Made by a program: the position numbers and the translations under genes
Notes under the pieces: generated by a model
Told to the model about the DNA's origin: nothing
Database searches by the model: none
The model's input: only the letters and a program-made list of their open reading frames with translations
Source: Dipteris shenzhenensis
Taxonomy: Eukaryota > Polypodiophyta > Polypodiopsida > Gleicheniales
DNA length: 64,000 nt
Assembly (NCBI GenBank): GCA_047967505.1
Contig: CM106541.1
Reading direction: 5' to 3' (one strand)
In this document: positions 46,500-58,004 of the stretch, one piece after another
Layout: each line of letters starts with the position of its first letter
How positions within the stretch are numbered: position 1 is the first letter of the stretch

Positions 46500-47100
46500 G
46501 CTTCCAATATTCTTCTAGTTTTCCATTTTCCCCTCCCTTTCCCTTTGTTTTGAAATGAATTTATGTTTAATTAATTGAATTTGCAATGCTTATAGGCTTT
46601 ATGAATTTATGCTTTTTGGATATATGCTTTATGCATATGCTTCAAGCCTGTATGCATATGCATAATGGGATGTGTATAGGCTTGAAGCACATGCATATGT
46701 ATATGCTTAAAGCTTTAAATCTTTATGCATATGCTATAGAGGTCAACGTTTACAAAAAGAAGAAATCTTGTATGCAATTTTTACTGAGCATGGGGAATGT
46801 TCCCTTCACCATTGTGCTCCTTGAATCCTTCTCCTTGCATGGAAAAGATTGCATTTGCTTCTCGTTTGTAAACATTGACCTCTTGAGAACTCTGAGAAGG
46901 AAACTTCACATCATTTAAATATATAGAATGCATTCTACATTTTAAGTAAACTCTCTTCTAAATTTTAAATAAACTCTCCCATTTGATTTTTGAAGGATGC
47001 CGAGTGGAGGACAACGAGTGGAGGACAAGTGGAAAGGGTAAAAAGGGACCCTCCTCTGATAGTACTAAATTGATAATAATATAGAGAGGGAAATGTAATG
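46500..47100. other. no recognised gene; ATGCATATGC-rich segment
   Basis: At 46615-46735 the phrase TATGCTT/ATGCATATGC recurs many times in a degenerate way. Nothing else is recognised. Confidence 0.45.
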
Positions 47101-47370
47101 AATACGAGCAATGTATTAAATGCAAAAGAGACAACTCAATGTACTTACATTAATTAACATGTATGTATGTCTATCTATATTGCAATAGCCTAAGGGCACA
47201 AAACTAGTACACAAACTATCTTGCTTAAGTGAAATACGAGCAATGTATTGAATGCAAAAGAGACAACTCAATGTATCAAACATACTTACATTAATTGACA
47301 TTTATGTATGTCTATATTGCAATATCCCAAGGCCACAAAACTAGTACACAAACTCTCTTGCTTGCCTCAG
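47101..47370. repeat. 132-bp tandem duplication
   Basis: AATACGAGCAATGTATT... at 47101 recurs at 47233. The copies share AAAAGAGACAACTCAATGTA, CTTACATTAATT and CACAAAACTAGTACACAAAC and differ by small indels. Confidence 0.85.
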
Positions 47371-47549
47371 CTAAGACACATTGAGACTATGTGAGCACAA
47401 GGGCTCAAGAGTCAAATCAATCCTCCTAGAATCTACACAACAAGACTAGACTAATATAAGAAAGATCCCATTACAACTCAGACTCTATTCTTTTATATTA
47501 AGACACACTGTGAGGTGATCTAACTAACTATCTTCTTAACTTGTTCTAC

Positions 47550-49175
47550 CACCGATCTACTAGACCATTCCTGATGATTGTACCTTGACTCTTTGCCTCT
47601 CCATGGAGCTTGGAGGAGCACCACCTTCCCATTGGTGTTGGCCAAATCTATCACCACTTGCCTACATGGGCTTGATCCGAGCAAGTGCAACCCGTCCTAG
47701 TGACCTGATTTGGTCACTTCCTAATTGGGAGTTAACAATCACCTCAACTTAGCTTTTGTTATGTCCTCACAAATCTTATTGTACTCATTCTAGACTTTCT
47801 TTGAATGAGAGAGGCCCACCAGTAAAGTGCCATTTGCTAGAACTATATTTGTGTCATTTGCAAGGTGGAATTCATTGTATTGTTGCTGCATGAGCACCAG
47901 AGGTTGTCTCTTTAAGGTTGGTGCAAAGAAAGACCTACAAAAAGCTTCTAATGTGGTGATGAGCATGGATTGTCCTTGTAGCATGGTCTATCTAAGTAAA
48001 ATAGGTTGTACAAGCCTGGGTAAATGCCACTATAAGCAATGGGTGATTTCTCTGGTGCCCATGGCTAGAGTTTTAGGATCTACCATTCTTTCTCCAATTG
48101 TAGGGTTGGAGACATAGGTGGCCAAGGGTGTATGCCCTAGATGTCCATTGGCATTGATATTTCTAAGAGACTTAATTATCCCTTCTTGATGTACCATGAA
48201 TTATTGTTGGTATTCGATGGTCTTCTAGGTGTTCTTGACTGACCCCATGGTCTCATTGTACTAATGGATTGAGGCTACATGATTGGGTAGGAAACCCTCG
48301 TGCACTATCTTTAGATGAGTGAGTTCATTTGTTCTTATTTCTAATTCCTCCAAAAGCTCCACGAGCTCATCATAAATTTTTTTGAGCTCTCTAGAGTAAT
48401 GATTGTGTTCTTGTCACTCATACAACAAAACCTCTGGAGGCACCTAATTGGCAGCAATGTGTTGCACCATTGATGCTACTTCAAGCCCTATCTTTCTTGA
48501 CTACTACCAATTGGCATAAATTGCATTTGGAGATGCAATGTCTTGAAATCAAAATAGAGAGTGAATACCCTCACCTGGTAGCACATGACATGGAGGAGGC
48601 AATCAAGAGGTCTCCCATGCCTTAATTAAGAATGACATTGAATATTTTTTGCTCTATTGGAGCATAATCCCCTGTATGTAAATTTTTGACCACTGTTGCC
48701 TTGTCTAGGTTGGTTACCAGTTGAGATTTATGGAATAGAATTCTATAGCATGATTTACTAAAAAGATTTTGTTCACTTGGGCCAGACAATTCATGCATTG
48801 CACCCTTGCCCTTATGATCTACTATAGTATGATCATCTACTTTTGATTGCAAATGCATAAGGCCAAGGCCGATTTCCACATCTTTAATAGCTGAGTTGGT
48901 ATTTTAGACCTCCTACTCAGCCTCAATAGAAATCTTCTTAAATTCAGCCATAGCGTTCTCTAACTCTATAGTAGCTTCCTCTATGGTGGCTGTTGTGGTG
49001 GTCTCTGGGACCTCAAGAATAGTCTTTCCCATTTCTCCTATGGGCTTTGTGTTTGCTCTGGGTACCACAAGCTCAGTATCCATGTTTTTTAGTGGCTCCT
49101 TGGGGTTGTTAGTTTGTACTGACTCATCACTAGCCTTTGGCAACTTCTTTGCCACTTTGTGCATAGTGTTCACAT
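47550..49175 (-). pseudogene. unrecognised decayed coding region
   Basis: The minus strand keeps coding character over about 1.6 kb. From 49173: NTMHKVAKKLPKASDESVQ, a Glu/Thr-rich stretch (PETTTTATIEEATIELENAM), two stops (TAG, TAA), then VEIGLGLMHLQSKVDDHTI and CYRILFHKSQLVTNLDKATV. Further on (47984-47790) it reads PLVLMQQQYNEFHLANDTNI. I recognise no domain. It may be the gag-like part of a retroelement, given the copia-type LTR just beyond at 49460, but that is conjecture. Confidence 0.4.
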
Positions 49176-49459
49176 TACCTTATCCCTTAGTGCTATGGGG
49201 TGGCTCTTTTTTTTCATTGGAACAAGATTGATCTAGCCACTTGCATCACCTTTCTTTTCCTCATGTTGAGATTTCACAATGACCATCTCTGTGCTCAACT
49301 TCTCAATGTTGGTAGTGTGAAAACATGTGTGCCACAAGATCTATGGAGCGCTCTAAGGTGGATGGAACCTATGTGGAAACATGATGAAGAGAATGCTCAT
49401 GACATGTAACTCAAGTCAATTATGTTCCAAGATAGATTAGCTTGGACTCATAAAGAGAG

Positions 49460-49685
49460 TGTTGAGTGTATATGTGTATCAACAATACATGATAGGCTTC
49501 TTATATAGAGAGAGCCATTAGAATAGTCAACCCATGTGGGATCCTCAGATCCACATTTCATCTAGTGGATGTCCTTGCTCCACATCTTCACATCATGTAG
49601 TCCACATCCTTGGGTGGCTACTTTAATTCTTTCTACACCATAGCTTAGTCTCTAATTCATGCACACATGGCACCATATCTCAACA
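49460..49685 (-). repeat. copia-type LTR (226 bp), 3' LTR of a minus-strand element
   Basis: Starts TGTTGAGTGTAT and ends ATATCTCAACA, giving the 7-base terminal inverted repeat TGTTGAG/CTCAACA. Just beyond, the minus strand reads AAGGGGAGG, a polypurine tract, directly before the LTR start. A TATATAGAGAG block lies near the other end. The last ~65 bases reappear at about 51675-51740, ending GTCTCAACA, possibly the remnant of the partner LTR. No matching pol was found between them. Confidence 0.5.
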
Positions 49686-49705
49686 CCTCCCCTTGGTGCC
49701 ATGAT

Positions 49706-49829
49706 CCATTGGCTACTTCAAGGTGGTCAGATGTGAGTTACAAATCCATCACCTCTCCTTAATGCATCCATTGGCTACTTCAAGGTGGTCAGATGTGAGT
49801 TACAAATCCATCACCTCTCCTTAATGCAT
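49706..49829. repeat. 62-bp exact tandem duplication
   Basis: CCATTGGCTACTTCAAGGTG... is repeated at 49768 with essentially no difference. A third degenerate copy of the AAGGTGGTTAGATGTG part follows near 49840. Confidence 0.85.
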
Positions 49830-49959
49830 ACCTGCTATTTAAGGTGGTTAGATGTGGGTATTACAGATCAAATCCTCCCCGGGGTGATTTCATAACTACT
49901 CTAAGGTGGTCAAGTTTGATTTACAAGAATATAGGCTAAAGGTGGAAAGCTTTTACTTC

Positions 49960-52050
49960 TCAATACATGTTGTTGTTGTCATTCTGCTCATGGCTTGATG
50001 AGGACTCCACGTAGTTGACCTGCTGGTTCTTCAATCAACAGTCTTCTTCTTTGTGTTATGGTCATCTCGTGCACTTGTGCTTTTGGCATGCTTTTTGCAT
50101 TCATACGTTGCTTTACCAGTTGTTTCAAAGGTCTTACCATGAGCTTATTTTTGCTTCAATGGCAGTGTCTAATTGCATTCTAATTGCATACAATGATTCT
50201 GATTGGATAGGTGTGTAGAGCTCAAAAAGTCTATCACTTTTCCTTTTTGGAGCGATTGCAAATTCTTTCTGGATTGAAAGTTACGGCTTGTCAAAGTTTT
50301 AATCAAGAAGAGGGATCTAATTGATGGTGTGGGAGTGTGCATTTGCATGCTGCATACACAGTGTGCATAGTAAGAGAAAAGTGCCACATGTGAATGATGA
50401 GGTGGCTATGTTGACATGGCATAATGGAACTCGCATTCACCTTGGTGGGTTGATTTAAGTAGACCTAGGTAAGTTAACCCTTATCTACATGTGTCAATTG
50501 GTAGACCAAAGCTCGACCAAAGATTAAACTAGCCTAAACCTTATCTGCCATGTAGGCATAGAGTCAGCTATGATGGCATGGCAATGAAGGAGTCATGGTT
50601 TGTTGGAGTTGTTGTGTATGTGCTTGTGTGATGGAATTTTTCTTGCTAAAGCTTATGCCACTATGCGAGTTGTAGAGTCACGTGAGTTGTTGTTTGTTGC
50701 ATACGTTCTTCACTTCCCTGCCTCTTCACTTGCGTTGAGGTTGTTGGTGCTGGCACTTGTAGATGGCCTTATCATGCTTTGTGTTCCCTTTACTGAGCAT
50801 TCTTGGCTATGGCTCTTGTTGAGCCTCTTTTCTTTTGTTTGATGTGCTGTGTGCTGTAGATAGAGCTGCTACTGCTTGTGTTGCTCATAGATGCACTACC
50901 GGCTTTTTGTTTTGTTGTTGTGACCTCCTTCAAGTGAAGTCGTGAGGAGATTCTATAGGTAGCTCAATGAGTGATGACCATTTGGGTGCAGGTAAGAGCT
51001 ACTCTCATGAAAGCTCTAGAACTTAAAGATTCGATGGAGTCTCTATTGCAGCTCTGTGACGCAAAATTTGTAGAAGCAGGTCCAACCTTGAACACAAGAA
51101 TGTCATTGCTCACAGAGATGGTGAAAATTTCCCACCAAATACCCATGTGTTGATGCTTTCACAAGGTGCACTCTTCAATGCAACAGTGACTACAGCCAAC
51201 TCAGTAGCATCAACCATAAGAGCAGGTGATTGTTTTTGCTATTGATGATTGCATTGAAGCTTGTGGCTACCTTCGTGTAAGGCATTGAGTGGTAGAGTTG
51301 ATGGTAGAGGTACTGAGCACGAGATAAGCCAGGCTTTATAGCGTTTCTTGTGACAATTGTGTTGGAGGTTGCTGTAGGAGTTGCTTCTATTGGTATAGCT
51401 TGTGGAAGCCATGCTTGCATGTAAGAAGGCTATGAAGTTGTAGCCTTGCTTGCATGTAAGAAGGCTATGAAGTTATAGCCTTTACTGTTGCTTGCTTTCC
51501 AGCTTGCTTGTGAGCCTCATGCCTGCTTGCATGATTTAGACTTAGATAGTCTAAGATTCTTCATAGTACTATCTCTTTTTCAAAGAAGTCTCTCAAGCAA
51601 AACATGAAGACTCTCTAAGAACCTCTCTCAAGAATTTCTCACAAGAAGGATTAAAATGAGAGGAAACCTATGGATGGAAATTTCTTTCTACACAATACCT
51701 TAGCCTCTAATTCATGTGCACATGGCGCCATGTCTCAACAAGTAGGAGGAGTTTGATCTGTAGCACCTATGGTGTCAGATCCTCCATTGATGGCCATTAT
51801 AAATCCACTTGTCTACTCCTTATGTCACCTTGTGGCTACTCTTTATTAGGTATGATCAGCAAGGTTTGAGTCTTAGGTGGAGAGGGTTGTGGCTTGGATG
51901 GGGTGAAGAGATAATATCCTAAAAGTTTAGTGGTATTGAAGGAAGTGGATTAGAGGCTATTGCAAGAGAGAACATTAGCTCATGAGTGGAAAGCAAAGAC
52001 TAGGGGATTCAAGAACAGGAGGGAGAGACTTTCTAACCTCTACCACAACC
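49960..52050. other. no recognised gene; faint copia RNase H trace
   Basis: At about 50130-50218 the plus strand reads YHELIFASMAVSN...LIAYNDSDWIG, resembling the copia RNase H start (L-x-A-Y-x-D-A-D-W-A-G), but nothing continues it. Near 51413-51480 a 34-bp phrase, CTTGCATGTAAGAAGGCTAT plus flank, is duplicated in tandem. Other frames up to 80 codons show no motif. Confidence 0.35.
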
Positions 52051-52059
52051 TCCACAGAA

Positions 52060-52960
52060 AGTGTTGGAGCATGATGGTTTTAACCGATATTTATTGACTG
52101 GTTTCGGAATCGCATTCCCATACATATCCTCCAATTTGAATGTTCCCTCTCCCAAGACCTCAACAATCTTGTAGGAACCATTATATTATAACTTTAGTTT
52201 ACCAAGACAAGGGCCCGGTTTAGAATTAAACATTAACACCAGATCCCCCTTCAAGAACACCCTAAATTTGATATTCCTATTGACCCATGCTTGTCTCCGC
52301 TTCTGGATCACATCTAAAATGCATGAATGAACAACCCGATCTTCTTCCAACTTGAGCAACTGCTGGATCCTATGATTAACTGACTCTTCTGGCGACAATC
52401 TACATCTAGCCACTATTCAAAGACTTGGTACAATGAACTCCATTGGAACCACAGCTTCACACCTATACACCAGACGAAAAGGTGTCATTCCAGTAGTTAC
52501 CTTGTATGCTGTCCGGAATGCCCACAACACCGAATGTAACTTTTGGTCCCAATCAGTTCTATTCTCTGAAACTATTCTCCTGAGTATTTTCTTGAATGTC
52601 TTATTTGAATTTTCAGCTTGACCATTAGCTTGTGGATAATACGTAGTTGATTTCTTATGCACAATCATATGTAAACTTGTTAGCTTTTTCATTACTTTGT
52701 TCAAAAAATGAACTCCTTGATCAGATACTATCTCAATTGGACACCAAATCTAGTCATGGTATTATAATATAGAAACTTAGCTGTGCTTGTAGCTATATTA
52801 TCCCTCAAAGCAATTGCTTCCACCCACTTTCTACAGTAATCTATAGCCACTAGGATATACTTTTTCCTAGTATACTTGGCAAGAGGTTTGATAGGAGCCA
52901 TGAAATCAAGCCCCCATTTTTGGAAAGGACCTAGAGGTAGTACAGGTTGATGTGGCATTT
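52060..52960 (-). pseudogene. gypsy integrase and C-terminal region
   Basis: From 52958: [16 protein letters not shown] (first catalytic Asp), [18 protein letters not shown], then after a break THYYPQANGQAE-type text (STTYYPQANGQAENSNKTFK, catalytic Glu), LWAFRTAYKVTTGMTPFRLVYR, and downstream LLKLEEDRVVHSC and KGDLVLMFNSKPGPCLGKLKL, the region before a typical gypsy C-terminus. The piece around the second Asp is in another frame. Confidence 0.85.
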
Positions 52961-53125
52961 TTTCTACATCTGTTGGTCTTCTATCTCACTAACAAGGTAA
53001 ACCAGTCTTGGAAAATTCATGAGCATCCTTCAAGACTATGGGCCACCACAAACCGGCCTGAAGTATCTTTTTTCCAGTGATGTCACCCAAATAGTGACCC
53101 TCTGAACTTCTAGCATGTGGTTCCA

Positions 53126-53660
53126 TCAAAATAGCTTTTCTCTCAGAATCTGGGATACACACCTGATCACCTGATCAATGCCTCTCCGGTACAACACTCC
53201 CACTATGACCAGAAATGGTTTACTTTGTAACACAAATTTCTTCCTTTGATCTTGAGACAATGATTGAGGTACCACCCCATCTGTGAAAAACAGCAACATC
53301 CGATCGTACCAATCCTGCCCTTCCTCCGTACTGACAGAAAATAAATGAGCATCAGGTAAATCATCTTGAACCCCCAAAGGTTCTTCACCACTCAGCAATC
53401 TGCTTAAATAATTTGCAACATGTTGCTTTCCTTGTGTATGTACAATGTCATAATCATATTCTTGAAGCAATAATATCCATCTACCTAATCGGCTAGACAA
53501 TTGTGGTTTATTCACCAAATAAATAAGCGCCTGATGATCCACATGTAGTACCACTTTATTTCCCAACAAATAATGTCAAAATTTTTGGAGAGCATACACC
53601 ATCCCCAATGCTTCTCTCTAAGTCACACTATAATTTTGTTCTACTTTTGGCATTCTCCTG
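53126..53660 (-). pseudogene. gypsy RNase H and integrase N-terminal linker
   Basis: Reads PIYYASRRMPKVEQNYSVT, then after a break LLGNKVVLHVDHQALIYLVN, KPQLSSRLGRWILLLQEYDY and GKQHVANYLSRL, the RNase H/tether pattern of gypsy elements (D-H-x-A-L-x-Y-L, R-x-x-R-W-x-L-x-L-Q-E-x-D). The frame from 53569 stays open for 147 codons into the linker before integrase. Confidence 0.85.
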
Positions 53661-53979
53661 CTTGCATAGTATATAGGTTGAAACCAACCTTTAACAAATT
53701 GTTGCATCAACACTGCTCCAATAGCGACATCTAAAGCATCCACAAAAATATGGAATGGCAACTTCCAATTAGGTGGTTACAGGATAGGTGCTACAACTAA
53801 CATTTTCTTTAACAAAATGAAAGCCCTCTGTTGTGGTTCTCCCATGTAAACAATTCTCCCTTCTTGGTAAGCTTTGTCAGTGGTACACAAACATGAGATA
53901 GCTATTGTAAAAATCTACTGTGCCACTTGATCTACCTAACAAATCGTGATAACTGCTTCAAGGTTCTAGGTGTAGGGGC

Positions 53980-54700
53980 GTTCTAAATGACTTTCACTTT
54001 TTGTGGATCTATGGTCATCCCTTCTTTTGAAATTATATGTCCCAACAAGAGACCCCTTTTTACAGAAAATGCACACTTCTCCCGGTTTAAGCTCAGTCGT
54101 GCAATTCTGCATCTCTCAAGGCATAACCTCTGATGCTGCAAATGCTCATTCTTTTTTCCAAACACAAAAAAATCATCCAAAAGCTCTGATAAAAGTAGTC
54201 AAGTAAGGAGCAAAAACTTCCTGGATCCATTTCTGAAATGTGGGAGGTGCATTCTTAAGACTAAAAGTCATAATGTTACTAGCAAAAACTCCCCATTCTA
54301 TGATGAAAGTTGTCTTATCTCTGTCCTCCAGAGACATCCTTATCTAATTGTAGCCATTGAAACCATCAAGGAAACTATACATTTTTTGACCAGCTATAGC
54401 ATCAAGCATTGTGTCACAAAAAGGCAATGGAAAAGGGTTTGTTATTGTTGCTGCATTTAATTTTTTGTAATCAACACACACTCTCAGCTTACCATTCTTC
54501 TAAGGTACTATGACTATAGGTGAAAGCCAAGTTACCTTATCTACTAGGTAAATGAACCCCACCTTGAGTAGCTTATCAATTTCCTCCTTCACCCTCTGAG
54601 CATAGTTTGGATTCATTCTATATCTTTGTTGAACCATCAGGATAGCATCTTTCTTCAAGTTAATTCTATGTTTAGCAAAAAGATGGATCAACTCCTTTCA
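53980..54700 (-). pseudogene. gypsy reverse transcriptase
   Basis: From 54691: QQRYRMNPNYAQRVKEEIDK, LLKVGFIYLV, WLSPIVIVP-stop-KNGKLRVCVDYKKLN, FPLPFCDTMLDAIAGQKMYS, then FIIEWGVFASNIMTFSLKNA. A frameshift precedes the catalytic box, which survives as LDDFFVFGKK at about 54180-54150 (YLDDF in family members). After it, HLQHQRLCLERC and KCAFSVKRGLLLGHIIS. Confidence 0.9.
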
Positions 54701-55508
54701 TATCCGTGTAATGCCAAGCAAACACATCCTTGAATTCCAATAACAATTTATGTAAAGCTTCTAAAAAAGTTGCATCTAACAAAGCACTAACATGCACCAA
54801 CTTTGGATCTTGTTCTGTTCCAAGGTTCATCTTAGTTAAATCATCCTCCTGTACTATTGCACACTTCTTTAAGTGCTCCCTCAAATGCTGTTTCAACTTT
54901 AATGATTGCTTGAACGTTGGTTTTAATGTAAACTTCTTCCTTCTCCTCATCAATGTCCCACTGGTCTGCATAAACTCCATTTGACTTCTTTTCTTTGCCT
55001 TCTTCTTGGGCTTAGGACTATCCAAAATCAAAACTGTGGACATTTCCATTGCTGAAAAACTACGCCTTGAAAGACTCTTGTAGTGATCAAGAATACTAAG
55101 CACATCCACTTCAAAAATTGGCACAAGAGATGGATTTCTTTTCAGGAACCATTCCTCCTCATCATCTTCCAGTTCAGCCACCATGTTAATGCCTTCAGCT
55201 CTGCCAAGGGTTGAACCCTTTCCGGTACACTCCTTGTTGGAACTAGTGCCATCTTAAATTTCTTCTTTCCTTTTCTGATGGTCACCCTATCAGTCCCCCA
55301 ATCCTACTGTCACCCTATCAGCCCCCCAATCTTGCTTAATCTTGGCTACCTGAAACCATGGCCTGCCAAGTAGCATTGAATAAGACTGCTCATCTCCCTC
55401 CAATCTTAGGACCACAAAATTGACCATAAACATCAATCCACAAACTCCAATCTACTTATTCCTCAGAATTTCTAGAGGTTGGACCCTTCTTTGGTCTGCC
55501 ATCTTCAC

Positions 55509-55694
55509 CTAAAAAGGGGTTGTTTCTAATTCATTGAGACAGAATTTCCTGTAAAGGTCTTCGGACAAGATGTTCACACCTGACCCACCATCTAGCAGGA
55601 CTTTTGGTATCATTTGTGACTTATATTCCATCTCAATAAGTGGTACAGTATAAGCCACATCCTGAATTTGTTGCATTAACAGCAGTTGGGTCAA
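55509..55694 (-). pseudogene. gypsy aspartic protease
   Basis: IPKVLLDGGSGVNILSEDLY matches the retropepsin active-site region (L-x-D-x-G-S/A-x-x-N-I-L), with the catalytic Asp kept. Upstream 55700-56470 is a stop-ridden spacer towards gag. Confidence 0.8.
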
Positions 55695-56469
55695 CTTTGA
55701 AAGACTCTCCCTCTTCCTTTTTTGCCTTATCCATTAGGCTTCCCATGTCAACTGACAACTTAGCCAACAATTGCATTTTGAATTAAGAAGCCGTCCAATG
55801 TGATATTAATGTTAGCCTTGAGTTGGCTGTGAAACAATTCTTCTTGTTCCCTTGTAACCTCCTTTTCTGATTCCTTAAGTACCTTGATCCTTGGATGAGC
55901 CTCTTTGCAAGCCCCTTTCTTCTTTTTGAATGTCTACTTTCTAGCTTTCATCTTGCATATCAGATACCTCAGGTTGTAGTATGCTCCCTTTGCTTCTGTC
56001 AGCCTGATCTTCCTTTCATTCCACCTCAATCACTGTTGGATTTGCACGTTGAGGTTGTACTTTGTTCTCTGCTGGTTGTACTGATTCATCCATCTTTACT
56101 TAGCAGGTATGGGTTGTGTGGTGTTCATCAATGCCCATTTAACCTTTTTATCTGCATTTACCTTATCCAAGGCTTTAAGAACCTCATGTCAAACTTTCTT
56201 TTGTTCATCCCAATCAATTGGGTGTTTGCGTTTGTCTGCCATTGGCACTTTTTCTTCCTTTGGGATCGGTCCTCTAGACATTGTTACAGCCAGTGCTGCC
56301 GGATCATTTTGTCCTCCTGACATGTCACTCTCCTACTTACATCCTGAACAATCACATAAAACAGCCAATATTGGCTCCATAACCTTCTTCTCTTGTGCTA
56401 CTATCTACTTCAATTTCCCCGGTCCTTCCTCTACCCCATTTTGCTCGAGCTGTATTATCACAACATTGG

Positions 56470-58004
56470 CCTAGGCTGGTGGAGGACGAGGTGGATTTTG
56501 TGTTTGTGATCGTGTCTGGTATTGAACAATTGGGATGCCCCTCTCATTGCAGTGTTTACAATAGAGTTCACATCCTGGACCTTGCCTATGTCCATCTTTT
56601 CCACAATATGTGCAATTCTGTGCATCATTACTTGTATTGGCTTGTCGAGGATTATTTTCCCAATTCTGATATGCTGGTCTTCTCATCTGGTTAGCATTCT
56701 CATTTACCCCTACTTGATTGGTTGCACGTGGTTGTGTCGCTACTATAGCAGCTTGCATGTGAGGAGGCAGTCACCCCCTATAATTCGGATTGTACCAGCA
56801 ATTGGCACTATCATGATTTCATTTGAGACAAAAATCACATTGAGCTTTCTCAGATGAAACGGCTTCTGATAGCCCCATACTTTTTGATCCTTTTCTCTAG
56901 CTTCTCATTCCCTAAGGAAGCTTTTTCCTTTTTCTTTGACTTGGAACTTCCCTTGGACTTTCCCTTCTTGGATTCCTTTTCTCTTTTTCTCTTGGACTTC
57001 ATGTCCTCATCATCTGAAGCATCCAAATCGTCTTCCTCTGACTCGGATTCTGCATCATCATCCTCACTATCGGTGTCAAAATCTTCGTCTGAATCTGAAT
57101 CCTCTACATCCTTCTTTTTCCCCTTCTTTGATTTGCTTTTGGTCATCCCAAATCTCCGTTTCACACATTGTGCAGATGCAACCATGTTGCCGAAGTCGTT
57201 GGCTCCTACAAACGTATCCCTTCCCACCACATCACTTCTCTATTCCTTATTCAACCCTTTGTAGAAGAAATCCCCCAATTGTTCCTCAGTCAGTCTCTGA
57301 GTGGTGGCTAGCCTCTGGTTCACATTTTGGAACTTCTAGGCATAGTCTTCTACCAATAGATCCTTCTGTTTCAATTGTCAGAGTTTCTTGAGGATTGCTT
57401 CTGGTGTTTTATCTTGTCGAAATCTTGACAAAATGGCTTGTTTCAAAGCATCATAATCCAGAAACTGATTCATACCATATTGAATGAACCAACTCATGGC
57501 CTTGACCACCAAGGTTGCTGCCAATTGTTCCTTCTTGACTGCATCGCCAAGCTGACCTTCGAAACCACTTGCTACCCATCATGTCTCAAATTGCCGAATG
57601 TGACTATCAGAGTCTTGTTTTGTCTTGCCATTGAATTTAGGAGAGCAGACTTTGGGGTTCTGAATGTTGACTACTGGATTGATTGGAACTAGCGGTTTTG
57701 CTCTCCTTGGGCGGGGTTTGCTCGAGAGTGGATCAAACAATTGCCTTTGCGCTCCTACATATAGCCCAACTACTGCGTGGTACCCAAAAGTTGCCCGAAT
57801 GAAGGTTTCTGATGGAGGCCATGTGAGATTTTTTGCATTAACTACATCTTGGTATTCTGAACTTCCTCTAGAACTAGTGGAAGGATCTTCACCAGATGCT
57901 GTGTTACAAGGAACCCAGTCTTCATCCTCCAAACTCAGAGCAATTTCATCCAATTCTGGCTGGATTCTAGATGGTTCTCCTACCTCTTCCTGCGTTCCAA
58001 CCAT
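56470..58004 (-). pseudogene. gypsy gag with acidic/basic tracts and zinc knuckle
   Basis: Order: EPSRIQPELDEIALSLEDED; WPPSETFIRATFGYHAVVGL; the capsid-like retrotrans_gag part (VVKAMSWFIQYGMNQFLDYD, LSRFRQDKTPEAILKKL, LTEEQLGDFFYKGLNKE); a strongly acidic Asp/Ser/Glu tract; a Lys/Ser-rich tract (KSKRKREKESKKGKSKGSS); and at the end a Cys/His cluster, CTYCGKDGHRQGPGCELYCKHC. Stops occur at Gln-like and Glu-like positions. The inverted copy at 59.84-61.3 kb preserves some residues lost here. Confidence 0.85.

Noticed and set aside
45830-46518. Phe/Pro/Ser/Leu-rich frames of 190-214 codons, looking like membrane proteins
   Set aside because: Open in all three plus frames across a pure polypyrimidine tract; a composition artefact.
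50015-50218. Active plus-strand copia element
   Set aside because: Only one RNase H-like phrase is visible; no RT or LTR on that strand.
57000-57391. Ser- and His-rich plus-strand frames over the gypsy gag
   Set aside because: Antisense shadows of the acidic and Lys-rich tracts of gag.
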